A DNA stretch of 64,000 bases, taken from assembly GCA_049965795.1 (NCBI GenBank), contig JBMFVW010000001.1:54205-118204 (forward strand), given 5' to 3'. The notes under the pieces were generated by a model. That model worked only from the letters and a program-made list of their open reading frames with translations. It was not told the DNA's origin and ran no database searches. The DNA comes from Acidulodesulfobacterium_A sp049965795 (lineage in GTDB: Bacteria > SZUA-79 > Acidulodesulfobacterales > Acidulodesulfobacteraceae). A program made the position numbers and the translations under genes. Below, piece by piece: positions 37,068-45,827 of this stretch (position 1 is the first letter of the stretch; every line of letters begins with the position of its first letter).

Positions 37068-38930
37068 TCAGTACCCGCAAATCTTTTTTTGGAACTCTTT
37101 AGAGATATATTTAAGCCTGTTTAATTCCTGAAACTTAATTATTTTACCTTTTTCGTCTAAATTGCCGCTTTTAATTTCTCCCAATATATCTCTGCATATT
37201 TTATCTATATTATTAACTTTCAGCTTCATAAGAAGTTTCTTAAAATCTTCTCTATTGCCGCTCGTTTCCGACATCAGACAGGAATAATAAATCCTTTTCC
37301 ATTTTTCTGTATTATCGGTTTTCAAAATTATTTCTTCTACCGAGCCTTTAATTATTTCCTGGCTTGCACCGTTTTTAACGGCATTTTGAATTTCTGTGAT
37401 AATATATACGGCATCTTTATCGGAAAATTCAGATATTATATCATCGCTTATATACTCTGTCAATACCAAATTGCAAAATATTTTGCTTACGATAATATCT
37501 TCAATGCCCAGCTCCTCTTTTTTAATTGAAATTTCTTCTGCGGCATCGGAGCTATAATCAGTATTTCCGGTTCCAGTCCCGCTTTTATTCGATTCAATAT
37601 ACTGTCTTATTACGTTTTCGTTTAAACCGAGTTTATTAGCAAGTATATTTACGTAATGAGAAAATATAATATTATTTCCGATTTTTTTAAAGTAAGGTAC
37701 AACGTCTTTTATAACAGATATCTTGCTTTTTAATATACTTTCCGCTTTATTATTAATTATACCGCTTTTTTTGTTTTTTTCAACATAATAGTCTATTGCA
37801 AATTCTACCGGCGGTTTTTTGCTTTCATTAATTAATTTGATAAGGTTTTCGCTTCCAAATTTTCGCACGAATGTATCGGGGTCTTCTCCGCCGCTAAGAC
37901 AGGCGGCGTAAATATTCTTATCGGAGCTGTCCATGAACTCCCTGAACAGTTCCATTCCTCTATTTATTGCATTGATTCCGGCTTTATCCCCGTCATAAAG
38001 CAAAACAATTTCATCGCATAATCTCGATAAATTCGAAATATGGTTTTTTGAAAGAGCGGTGCCCATCGTAGCTACGATATTTTTAATACCGTTTGCATAA
38101 AGCGTTATCATATCGAAATAACCTTCTACGACTATAGCGGCATTTTCTTTCTTGATAAAAGCAACAGCCTTGTCTAAGCCGTAAAGAGTATTATTTTTTA
38201 CGAAGATTTCGGAATTATTGGTATTAATATATTTAGGAAAGTTTGGGGATAACTGCTCTCCTTTCCGCGCAATAATTCGTGAAGCCAAAGCTACGGGCTC
38301 GCCGGTTCTGTCCATTATAGGAATAATCAGTTTATTAACGAATCTGTCGGCATAAACCTTATTGTAATCGTCTTTTTTAACCAAAAGACCCATATCCGCG
38401 GCAATATCAAGATCTGCTTTAACGCTTTTAAGCAGTGCGGTTAAGCCGTTTCCAAAACCTGCATATCCTAATTTAAAATCTTTTGCGACATTAGCGTTTA
38501 TACCTCTTTCGGAAAGATAATTCATTATATGCCGGCTGTTAGAAACATAGACGAAAAGATTTTCGTAATAAAAATTAACCGCAAGATTTATTATTTTTTT
38601 AACGGGATTTTCCGCTTGGGACAGGCTGTCGGTTTTGCGAAATTTTAGATATTCTACAGGAATATTATATTTATTTTTAAGATAATCGACGACGTCCGCA
38701 AATGAATCTCCCCTAATTTCTTTAAGAAAAGTTATAACATTGCCTCCCTTGCCGCACCCGAAACAGTAGTATAATCCTTTTGTCTCGTTAACGCTGAAAG
38801 AAGGAGTCTTTTCGGAGTGAAAAGGGCATAAACCGGTATAATTTCTTCCTGTTTTTTTTAATTTAACAAAACCTGATATTTCTTCTACGATATTAACGTA
38901 AGACAATACGGTTTCTATATTTTTATCCAT
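37068..38930 (-). CDS. dnaG: DNA primase
   Basis: This 620-residue primase makes RNA primers at replication forks. The N-terminal zinc motif CPFHSEKTPSFSV...CFGCGKGG (about 36-63) is complete. The TOPRIM domain has VVEGYFDMITL (about 264-274) and LYDGDKAGINA. The C-terminal helicase-binding part is divergent. It lies between cvpA and rpoD, as in many proteobacteria. Confidence 0.96.
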   Translation of the reverse strand: MDKNIETVLSYVNIVEEISGFVKLKKTGRNYTGLCPFHSEKTPSFSVNETKGLYYCFGCGKGGNVITFLKEIRGDSFADVVDYLKNKYNIPVEYLKFRKTDSLSQAENPVKKIINLAVNFYYENLFVYVSNSRHIMNYLSERGINANVAKDFKLGYAGFGNGLTALLKSVKADLDIAADMGLLVKKDDYNKVYADRFVNKLIIPIMDRTGEPVALASRIIARKGEQLSPNFPKYINTNNSEIFVKNNTLYGLDKAVAFIKKENAAIVVEGYFDMITLYANGIKNIVATMGTALSKNHISNLSRLCDEIVLLYDGDKAGINAINRGMELFREFMDSSDKNIYAACLSGGEDPDTFVRKFGSENLIKLINESKKPPVEFAIDYYVEKNKKSGIINNKAESILKSKISVIKDVVPYFKKIGNNIIFSHYVNILANKLGLNENVIRQYIESNKSGTGTGNTDYSSDAAEEISIKKEELGIEDIIVSKIFCNLVLTEYISDDIISEFSDKDAVYIITEIQNAVKNGASQEIIKGSVEEIILKTDNTEKWKRIYYSCLMSETSGNREDFKKLLMKLKVNNIDKICRDILGEIKSGNLDEKGKIIKFQELNRLKYISKEFQKKICGY

Positions 38931-38956
38931 AACTTCTTAATTATACAATATATAAA

Positions 38957-39100
38957 CCTAAAAAATATTAGGAAAAGGTGTCATATTAATTTTTTGCAGG
39001 AACTTTATGTATTAATAATATCTGACACATTTTCCTTCCGAATTTTCCTTCATTATCGCTTTATTTTATCGAACTTTAAAGTTTCTATCGGCAATTTTGG
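38957..39100. repeat. Palindromic repeat element, copy R1
   Basis: This 144-bp element has ends CCTAAAAAAT and CGGCAATTTTGG, internal arms GGAAAAGGTGTCA (38971-38983) and TGACACATTTTCC (39022-39034), and a right part 39038-39100 nearly identical to 50247-50310 of copy R3. It lies between cvpA and dnaG. It carries no reading frame and looks like a MITE- or REP-type non-coding mobile unit. Confidence 0.75.
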
Positions 39101-39113
39101 AGCGAATCAAAAT

Positions 39114-39604
39114 TTAATAGAATCTGTTCAGATACGGGGATAAAAATTTGCCGGTTTTTAAAAAATAAGGAATAAAACTTTCCGTTTTATAATTATTTAA
39201 AGTTTTAGCGGTTATTGGAATGGAAAAAAGAAAGTATAAAATTAAACTCAGTAATAAAAAGGTTTTAATTCCGGCAAAAAAAAACCGCCCATTCTGTTAT
39301 AAAATCCTAATCTTACTAAATCTATAATTTTTGTAAGTATAAACGATATTATCGCAAAAACTATTACGGTTAATAAAAAAACGGCCGTAAAAACCGCTAT
39401 TTTTCCATATTCTTGGCTGTTAAACCGATGCGAGATAAAACTTAAATAATGAGAACCGTAATATTTTGAAGTTATGTAGGACGCTCCGTAATAAGCAAAA
39501 AAAACCCCGAGTATAGATATAGCCTCTTTTATAAAGCCTCTAAAAAAACCTCTTATCATAATAGCGGTAAAAAAGACCAAAAAGGCTATATCCAAATAAC
39601 TCAT
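39114..39604 (-). pseudogene. cvpA: CvpA family membrane protein, frameshifted in an A9 tract
   Basis: The open frame from 39604 gives 118 residues with three hydrophobic helices and the family phrase GFFRGFIKEAISILG (about 19-33), then breaks off after GFYNRMGG with an unrelated tail. Adding one base to the nine-A tract (39276-39284) restores FFFAGIKTFLLLS and a fourth helix. The protein then ends at 39114 and reaches about 163 residues, the usual CvpA length. CvpA is an inner-membrane protein needed for colicin V production and envelope stress tolerance. The indel may be real, slippage-dependent or an assembly error. Confidence 0.75.
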
Positions 39605-39623
39605 AGATTTTATAGGTAAATTA

Positions 39624-39818
39624 TTAATAATTGAAATAATTTTTTTTGGAATTTCTTTTTCTGGAAGCTGCCGCTTTTTTCTTTCTTTTCACGCTCGGCT
39701 TTTCGTAATGTTCTCTTTTTCTGATTTCAGAAAGAATGCCCGCTCTTTCGCAAGATTTCTTGAATCTTCTCAAAGCATTTTCGAATGATTCGTTTTCTTT
39801 AATTTTTACGATTGACAA
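39624..39818 (-). CDS. rpsU: Ribosomal protein bS21
   Basis: This 64-residue protein matches S21: the FENALRRFKKSCERAGILSE core (about 12-31), then a basic tail rich in K and R. S21 sits near the 3' end of 16S rRNA and helps initiation. It heads the rpsU-cvpA-dnaG-rpoD operon. The gap to hisIE (39819-39931) contains only an imperfect palindrome. Confidence 0.95.
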   Translation of the reverse strand: MSIVKIKENESFENALRRFKKSCERAGILSEIRKREHYEKPSVKRKKKAAASRKRNSKKNYFNY

Positions 39819-39853
39819 AACCTAATTTCGCCTCCTTTTTTTCTAATATTAAT

Positions 39854-39882
39854 ACGGTGTCGGAATTCAATTCCTGCACCGT
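39854..39882. repeat. Imperfect palindrome between hisIE and rpsU
   Basis: Arms ACGGTG..GGAATT and AATTCC..CACCGT match except for two central bases. The AATT core resembles the GGGACAGAATT palindromes elsewhere in the window, so it may be a diverged member of that family or a hisIE terminator. Confidence 0.5.
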
Positions 39883-39931
39883 CACAACTATATTCTTACT
39901 ATAGTATCTTATATTTTTTATTAATTTGCAA

Positions 39932-40687
39932 CTATTTTTGTTTGCGGCTATTTTTTTCGTCGAGTCCGGATATGCCTTCCCTTTTCTTTAATTCATTAAT
40001 AACGGAATAAAAATCTATTCCGGAATATACAAGCATAACCGTATAAAAAAACAGCAAATCCGCCGCTTCATAGATAATTTTATCCTTTTCCGAATTACTT
40101 GCAACGGACAAAATAAGTTCAAGAGATTCTTCCTGAAGTTTTTTGCCTATTTTTTCATATCCTTCCTTCAATAATTTTGCCGTATAAGATTTTTCCGGAT
40201 CGGAATTTTTGCGGCTCGCTATATGGTCGTATAAAAGTTTAAGGGAATAAAATATTCCGTTGTTTTTGTTGCCGTCCGAAACATCGCCGGATACGGATAA
40301 TCCGGTGTTTACTTTAGAATAAAAACAGGATTTATGACCGGTATGGCAAGCGGGGCCGTTTTGAATTATTTTTAATAATATGCTGTCGTTATCGCAATCG
40401 AAAAATATTTCTTTTACCGCCTGCGTATGTCCTGAAGTTTCGCCTTTTTTCCATAATTTATTTCTCGACCGAGAGAAATAATGCGCATATCCGGTTTCAA
40501 GAGTTTTTCTAAGAGCTTCTTCGTTCATAAATGCAAGCATAAGTATATCTTTGGTATAATAGTCCTGTGCAACAGCCGGAATTAAACCGTTAAGTTTGGA
40601 AAAATCTATTCTTTTTAAAAAAGACTCCAGCGATTCGCCATCTAATATGTCCGCTATTACAGTGTCGTCTTTATCTTCTTCTTTCAC
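39932..40687 (-). CDS. hisIE: Bifunctional phosphoribosyl-AMP cyclohydrolase / phosphoribosyl-ATP pyrophosphatase
   Basis: This 251-residue protein performs steps 2 and 3 of histidine synthesis. The HisI half (about 25-135) includes SRSRNKLWKKGETSGHTQ and the metal-binding CDNDSILLKI and ACHTGHKSCF. The HisE half (about 145-235) has the all-alpha MazG-like motif EESLELILSVA and EAADLLFFYTVML. The two domains are joined by a short linker. Its start overlaps hisF by 4 bp. Confidence 0.95.
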   Translation of the reverse strand: MKEEDKDDTVIADILDGESLESFLKRIDFSKLNGLIPAVAQDYYTKDILMLAFMNEEALRKTLETGYAHYFSRSRNKLWKKGETSGHTQAVKEIFFDCDNDSILLKIIQNGPACHTGHKSCFYSKVNTGLSVSGDVSDGNKNNGIFYSLKLLYDHIASRKNSDPEKSYTAKLLKEGYEKIGKKLQEESLELILSVASNSEKDKIIYEAADLLFFYTVMLVYSGIDFYSVINELKKREGISGLDEKNSRKQK

Positions 40688-41439
40688 AATCTTACGTTGA
40701 TCCCTTTTGATTTTAAATATTTTTTTATGGGTATAATGCCGGAATTTTCATAATGAAATATTGAAGCCGCAAGAGCGGCGCCGGCATCTGCTTTGACAAA
40801 AACATCCTCTATATCTTTTGCGTCTCTTGCTCCGCCTGAAGCAATTACGGGTATTTTTACGCTCTGAACTACCATAGACGTTAGATTTATTTCGTAGCCG
40901 CTTTTCGTTCCGTCTTTATCCATACTGGTTAAAAGTATTTCTCCTGCCCCTCTGTTATAAACCTCTTTGGCCCACCTTATTGCGTTAATGCCGGAATTTT
41001 TCTTTCCCCCGTGCGTAAAAACTAAATATTCGTCTCCTATCTTTTTAGCATCAATTGCTATTACTATAGTAGATGAACCGAATTTTTTTGCGGCTTCGTC
41101 TATTATTGCCGGATTAATAACCGCTGCAGTATTTATTGAAACTTTATCGGCTCCGCTGTTAAGAAGATTATGAATATCCTCTATCTCGGAAACTCCTCCG
41201 CCTACGCTGAATGGAATAAATATGTTTGCCGAAATATTTTCGACAAGTTTTAAAATGGTCTTTCTTTTCTCGCTAGAAGCGGTAATATCTAAAAACATAA
41301 GCTCGTCTGCAAGCTCGTCGTCATATTTTTTAGCAAGCTCGACCGGATCACCGGCGCTTTTTAAATCATCGAAATTTATCCCTTTTACTACTTCGTTGTC
41401 CTTAATATCTAAACAAGGTATTATTCTTTTTGCAAGCAT
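40684..41439 (-). CDS. hisF: Imidazole glycerol phosphate synthase cyclase subunit
   Basis: HisF takes ammonia from HisH to make imidazole glycerol phosphate and AICAR. I start it at the ATG at 41439, just after the hisA stop. This gives the usual MLAKRIIPCLDIK beginning, whereas the upstream in-frame ATG lies inside hisA. The TIM barrel has catalytic Asp in CLDIK and in the TSMDKDGTKSGYE segment. Length is 251 residues, as expected. Confidence 0.95.
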   Translation of the reverse strand: MLAKRIIPCLDIKDNEVVKGINFDDLKSAGDPVELAKKYDDELADELMFLDITASSEKRKTILKLVENISANIFIPFSVGGGVSEIEDIHNLLNSGADKVSINTAAVINPAIIDEAAKKFGSSTIVIAIDAKKIGDEYLVFTHGGKKNSGINAIRWAKEVYNRGAGEILLTSMDKDGTKSGYEINLTSMVVQSVKIPVIASGGARDAKDIEDVFVKADAGAALAASIFHYENSGIIPIKKYLKSKGINVRL

Positions 41440-41443
41440 AAAT

Positions 41444-42166
41444 TTATCCCAATAAAGCATTAGCTTTTTTCAAATCTATCCTTCCGTCGTAAAGAGCTTT
41501 TCCTATTATTACGCCTTTTAAAGAATCTATATTAAGTTCCTTAAGTTTTTTAACGTCGTCTAATTCGGAAACACCGCCTGAAGCGATTATATCGACTTTC
41601 AATTTTGCAAATTCGGCAATTAGATTGAAATTAACCCCTTCCAGCATACCGTCTTTTTTAATATCCGTAAATATAAAAGTTTCTATGCCGTATTTTTCTT
41701 TTAAGCTCCTTACGGCTTCGCCGGAAGAAACTTCGATGTACTCTTTCCATCCCGATATAGCTATCTTGCCATCGTATAAATCTATTCCGCCGATAATCCT
41801 GCCCCTGTATTTCGACAAGGAATCTTTAACGGAATTTATATCTTTAAACAGTATAGAGCCTAAAACTATATAAGAAGCTCCCGCACTAAAATAAAGGTCT
41901 ATAACATCGTTATTCCTTATTCCTCCCCCCACTTCTACCGGAATATTTACCGATTTAATTATATCTTTTATTATCCCGTAATTATCGGGATTTCCGGATT
42001 TAGCCCCGTCGAGATCCACTATATGAAGCCTTTTAGCGCCGTTATTTTGCCAGTTAAGAGCCGCCTCAACCGGAGAAATTTGATACTCTTTTTTTACGTC
42101 GTAATCTCCCATAGTAAGCCTTACACACTTAGAACCAAGGATATCGACGGCAGGAATAATAATCAT
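41444..42166 (-). CDS. hisA: ProFAR isomerase
   Basis: This 240-residue TIM barrel isomerises ProFAR to PRFAR. The start IIIPAVDILGSKCVRLTMGD (about 2-21) and GGGIRNN and TDIKKDGMLEG stretches are typical; Asp8 is the expected catalytic residue. It is the paralogue of hisF and lies between hisH and hisF. Confidence 0.96.
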   Translation of the reverse strand: MIIIPAVDILGSKCVRLTMGDYDVKKEYQISPVEAALNWQNNGAKRLHIVDLDGAKSGNPDNYGIIKDIIKSVNIPVEVGGGIRNNDVIDLYFSAGASYIVLGSILFKDINSVKDSLSKYRGRIIGGIDLYDGKIAISGWKEYIEVSSGEAVRSLKEKYGIETFIFTDIKKDGMLEGVNFNLIAEFAKLKVDIIASGGVSELDDVKKLKELNIDSLKGVIIGKALYDGRIDLKKANALLG

Positions 42167-42197
42167 ATTTTTTATTAGATTTAATTTTACTTAATTT

Positions 42198-42809
42198 TTA
42201 ACGTTCTATAAAATTTTTAAGCAAAGCAAGCCCCTCTTTATGGCTTTTTTCCGGATGAAACTGGCATGCAAAAATATTATCTTTTTTAACGCATACGGTA
42301 AATTTGCCGTAATAATCGCAAACCGCCGCCGCAATATCTTCTTCCGGAACACAATAATAAGAATGAAGAAAATAAAAAAAACTTTTATTTTCTATCCCTT
42401 TAAACTCTTCCAACGGTTTTAATATTTCAATATCGTTCCAGCCTATATGAGGAATTAATCTTACAGCCTTTTCGTCAAACTTAACTACTTTTCCTTTAAA
42501 AATTCCAAGCCCTTCGCTGTAACCGAATTCTTCGGAAGTTTCAAACAAAAGCTGCATTCCTAAGCAGATTCCAAGAAATTTCTTGCCTTCGGCTATTGCA
42601 TCTTTAATGGGATTTACCAAGCTCTTTCTTTTTAAAGTCGCCATAGCGTCCTTAAAACCCCCTACTCCCGGTAGTACTAAATGTGTTGCGTTTTTTATGT
42701 CTTCAAAATCGCCGGTTATTTTAGCCGAATAACCTAAAAAGTTAAAAGCGTTTTTAACGTTTTTAAGATTACCCATTCCATAATCTATAACGGCTATTTT
42801 TTTTTCCAT
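42198..42809 (-). CDS. hisH: Imidazole glycerol phosphate synthase glutaminase subunit
   Basis: This 203-residue class I glutamine amidotransferase delivers ammonia to HisF. The nucleophile Cys is in LGICLGMQLLFE (about 80-91), and the His/Glu pair is in CQFHPEKSHKEG (about 183-194). GMGNLKNV near the N-terminus is standard. It lies between the amidase gene and hisA. Confidence 0.96.
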   Translation of the reverse strand: MEKKIAVIDYGMGNLKNVKNAFNFLGYSAKITGDFEDIKNATHLVLPGVGGFKDAMATLKRKSLVNPIKDAIAEGKKFLGICLGMQLLFETSEEFGYSEGLGIFKGKVVKFDEKAVRLIPHIGWNDIEILKPLEEFKGIENKSFFYFLHSYYCVPEEDIAAAVCDYYGKFTVCVKKDNIFACQFHPEKSHKEGLALLKNFIER

Positions 42810-42821
42810 TTTTTTATATAT

Positions 42822-43868
42822 CTATTTTTTATCTATTATAAAATATTTATAAATAGCGTTGGCTATCGCATTAGCAACCATCTGCCTGAAAGTAGAAGAA
42901 GCCAAAAGATGTTCCTCGTAAGGATTGGAAATATATGCATACTCTATGATTACCGCAGGCATAGTAGTAAATCTCAATACGTAAAGATCATCCCTAAGTA
43001 TTCCGTCGTATTTTAAGTTTAATGTGGATGAAACGTAATGTTCTAAATATTTTGCAAATTGATACGAATTTCTGTGGAAATAATATGTAGTAGTACCGTA
43101 AAGATATGGAACTACCTGAGAATTACAGTATAATCCTACAAATAGATTTGCTCCGCTTTGATTGGCAAGCGCCGCTCTTTGCTGGAGACTTACAAACACG
43201 TTAGACGTTCTGTCTATCTCAGTTTTAATTCCTTTAGCTTCAAGCAGTTTTCTTAGCTTTAAAGCAATACTTAAGTTTACGAAACTTTCCGGAAGACCCA
43301 TAGGTCCTACCCCTCCTGGATCTCCTCCTCCGTGGCCGGCATCGATAAACACGTTAAAATTTACGCCTTTTAACGGAATATTATTCCGGCGGATTTTAAC
43401 GACGGCTGTTTTTTTAGCGGAATACCCTTCGGCTTTTGAAACATAAACTACCGTTTCATATTTATTATTTCCTGCGGAGAAAGTTTTAACCTCAGGTTTA
43501 TTTAAAGAATTTTGCCTTAAAACCATATGCACGGAATATTTAGGCGCAGTGCTAAATTGAGAGTAAGAAACGGAAAATACCTCAGCAAAAGGGTTTTTTA
43601 TTTTATTGCCGCGTCCGTATAAAACTGCATGTCCAAAAACTAAAATAAAATATTTTTTATATCCGTTTTGAAATGAATAACCCTTATAAAAAGGCTTCTT
43701 GCCGGCAGTTAAAATATCTATCGTACCGTCTGCATGATTTATAAAAATTCTGTTAATATAAGTTATATTTTGAGAAAAAGAATAAGCTTTACGTGCTTTA
43801 AACTGTATAGCTCCTGCGAAAACGGTAAATAGCACAAGACAGAATATTAATAAATATGTCCTTTTCAT
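42822..43868 (-). CDS. N-acetylmuramoyl-L-alanine amidase (AmiC/amidase_3)
   Basis: I start at the ATG at 43868, just after the hisB stop, giving 348 residues with a signal peptide (KRTYLLIFCLVLFTVFAGA). A longer frame would begin inside hisB. An N-terminal AMIN-like beta domain (about 30-150) is followed by the catalytic amidase_3 domain: FIDAGHGGGDPGG with the zinc His, a Glu in ESFVNLSIALKL, and EYAYISNPYEEHLL with the catalytic Glu near the end. The enzyme cuts peptidoglycan stems, usually at division. Its place between hisB and hisH is unusual. Confidence 0.92.
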   Translation of the reverse strand: MKRTYLLIFCLVLFTVFAGAIQFKARKAYSFSQNITYINRIFINHADGTIDILTAGKKPFYKGYSFQNGYKKYFILVFGHAVLYGRGNKIKNPFAEVFSVSYSQFSTAPKYSVHMVLRQNSLNKPEVKTFSAGNNKYETVVYVSKAEGYSAKKTAVVKIRRNNIPLKGVNFNVFIDAGHGGGDPGGVGPMGLPESFVNLSIALKLRKLLEAKGIKTEIDRTSNVFVSLQQRAALANQSGANLFVGLYCNSQVVPYLYGTTTYYFHRNSYQFAKYLEHYVSSTLNLKYDGILRDDLYVLRFTTMPAVIIEYAYISNPYEEHLLASSTFRQMVANAIANAIYKYFIIDKK

Positions 43869-43872
43869 TTTT

Positions 43873-44550
43873 TTATATGCTTCCTTTGGTGGAAGGAATT
43901 CCAAAATAGCCTGCAATTTCAAGTGCGTCCGAAACCGCCCTTCCGGCAGATTTGAAGACTGCTTCGACCATATGATGTATGTTAGATCCGTATTGGATAT
44001 TTATATGAAGACTTATAAGGGCATTTTTACAAACCGCATCGAAAAAGACGTTAGAATATACGTAAAAAAATTTATCTACCAATATTTCACGCGATTCCTG
44101 TTTGGAAATCCTTAACGAAGATTTTAAAAATTCTTTACCGGATTGAGATATGTCCTCTCCCATAAATCTGTAAACGAAAAAAGACCTGCCGCAAAAATCT
44201 GCCGTGGATTGAACAAGCGATTCATCCATAGGAACGGATGCGAATCCGTATCTTTTAATGCCTCTCTTATCGCCGGATAATTCTTTAAATGCATGCCCTA
44301 TAACTATACCCGTATCTTCTATGAGATGATGCAGATCCACCCCTATATCGCCTTTCGCTTTAAGAGATATATCGCATCCGGAATGTTTTGAAAACTGTTC
44401 CAGCATATGATTGAAAAAAGGAACGCCCGTATCGATTTTATAGTTTCCTTTCCCGTCGATATTTAATTCTAATTTTATATCCGTTTCGTTAGTCTTTCTT
44501 ATAAATTTACCTTTTCTTGACTTTTTTTTTATCGTATTTTTTTCCGGCAT
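43873..44550 (-). CDS. hisB: Imidazoleglycerol-phosphate dehydratase
   Basis: This 225-residue enzyme performs the sixth step of histidine synthesis. Manganese-binding motifs DLHHLIEDTGIVIGHA (about 72-87) and NIHHMVEAVFKSAGRA (about 189-204) are intact. It is monofunctional, without the phosphatase half of the E. coli HisB. The N-terminus has a basic extension of about 17 residues beyond the usual RKTNET start. Confidence 0.96.
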   Translation of the reverse strand: MPEKNTIKKKSRKGKFIRKTNETDIKLELNIDGKGNYKIDTGVPFFNHMLEQFSKHSGCDISLKAKGDIGVDLHHLIEDTGIVIGHAFKELSGDKRGIKRYGFASVPMDESLVQSTADFCGRSFFVYRFMGEDISQSGKEFLKSSLRISKQESREILVDKFFYVYSNVFFDAVCKNALISLHINIQYGSNIHHMVEAVFKSAGRAVSDALEIAGYFGIPSTKGSI

Positions 44551-44640
44551 GCAGATTTTACCTTCCCGAAGAATGTATATTATTTATATTTTTACTTCAT
44601 TATAGCACATTAAAACGGCCGCAATTATATTTTTTTCTAA

Positions 44641-44740
44641 CCCAAAATTGCCGATAGAAAAAAGGTGCCGGATTTTATTTTTTTGCATACAAAATTAATC
44701 TGACACTTTTTCCGTTATAATTTGTATGAGCAATTTTAGG
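44641..44740. repeat. Palindromic repeat element, copy R2
   Basis: This 100-bp element starts CCCAAAATTGCCGATAGAAA and ends GCAATTTTAGG. The internal arms are AAAAGGTGCCGGATT and AATCTGACACTTTTTCC. The right end overlaps the hisC stop codon (TTA at 44736-44738 on this strand), so the insertion sets the end of HisC. No gene lies within it. Confidence 0.7.
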
Positions 44741-45824
44741 ATAAACCTTTGGAAAACTCAATAAAATAATCGGTTAATTTTTTATTTTCCTTTTCCGTGC
44801 CGACGGTTATTCTGTAATAAAGATCCATAATGCCCGTGAAACTCCTTATTATTATATTATTTTCATTTAAAAAGTTGTCAAATTTAATCTTATTTTTTTT
44901 ATCTTTAAGTTTTATAAGTAAAAAATTTGCGTCGGAATTATAAACTTTAATAAAAGGCAGTGCGCTAAGTTTTTTGTATAAAACTTTTCTCTGTTTTACG
45001 GTTTTCTTTATATTTTTTTCAAATTCGTCGAAATTTTTTAAAAAAAATTCTATGGAACTTAATGTTAAAGAATTTATATTATAAGGTAATTTTATTTTTT
45101 TAAATTCGTCAATAAGTTTATCGCCTGAAAAAAGCATTCCGAATCTTAACCCTGCAAGTCCTATTTTGGAAAAGGTTTTTAAAACTATTAAATTTTCATA
45201 CTTCGTCAGTTCATTTAAAAAAGATTTTTCGTCCGAAAAGAATATATATGCTTCATCCACTACGACTAAGTTGTTTTTGTTTTCCAAAAGACCGTATATA
45301 ATTTTGCGGTTAAAATGATTACCTGTAGGATTATTAGGATAACTGAAAAAATATAAATTTTTCAGTTTTTTATCGTCAATTAACGCTATATTATCCGGTA
45401 AATCAAAATTTTCATCGTTTAATTTTATTATTTTTGCGTTTAAATCGTTATATTTAGCTATAATTTCGTACATTGAAAAAGAAGGGGACGGTATATTTAC
45501 CGTAACGTCTTTCTTTAAACTAAGGAGTATAATTGATATGAGCTCATCCGAACCGTTGCCGAAAATAAAATTATTGGTTGAAAAACCGTAAAATTTTTGT
45601 ATGGATCCAAGCAGATTTTTAGAATTTGGATCAGGATAAAGATTTATAAGCGTGTCTTTTATATAATCGGCATATTTCTTTTTAATGTTTTTGCCCAAAA
45701 TATAATTAGATTCGTTTGCGTCAAGTTTCAAAGCTTTTTTATGCTGATCTACTTCGTTGACCTTATAAGCTTTTAGCTCGCGGACGCTGTCTTTAATAAA
45801 ATTTTCTATATTAAACGAGGTCAT
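44736..45824 (-). CDS. hisC: Histidinol-phosphate aminotransferase
   Basis: This 362-residue PLP enzyme transaminates imidazole acetol phosphate. Typical segments are LDANESNY (about 34-41), FSYPNNPTGNHF and the PLP-lysine motif TFSKIGLAGLRFG (about 216-228). RITVGTEKEN near the end binds the substrate carboxylate. The extreme C-terminus lies in repeat R2. The start is 3 bp after hisD. Confidence 0.95.
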   Translation of the reverse strand: MTSFNIENFIKDSVRELKAYKVNEVDQHKKALKLDANESNYILGKNIKKKYADYIKDTLINLYPDPNSKNLLGSIQKFYGFSTNNFIFGNGSDELISIILLSLKKDVTVNIPSPSFSMYEIIAKYNDLNAKIIKLNDENFDLPDNIALIDDKKLKNLYFFSYPNNPTGNHFNRKIIYGLLENKNNLVVVDEAYIFFSDEKSFLNELTKYENLIVLKTFSKIGLAGLRFGMLFSGDKLIDEFKKIKLPYNINSLTLSSIEFFLKNFDEFEKNIKKTVKQRKVLYKKLSALPFIKVYNSDANFLLIKLKDKKNKIKFDNFLNENNIIIRSFTGIMDLYYRITVGTEKENKKLTDYFIEFSKGLS

Positions 45825-45827
45825 GGA

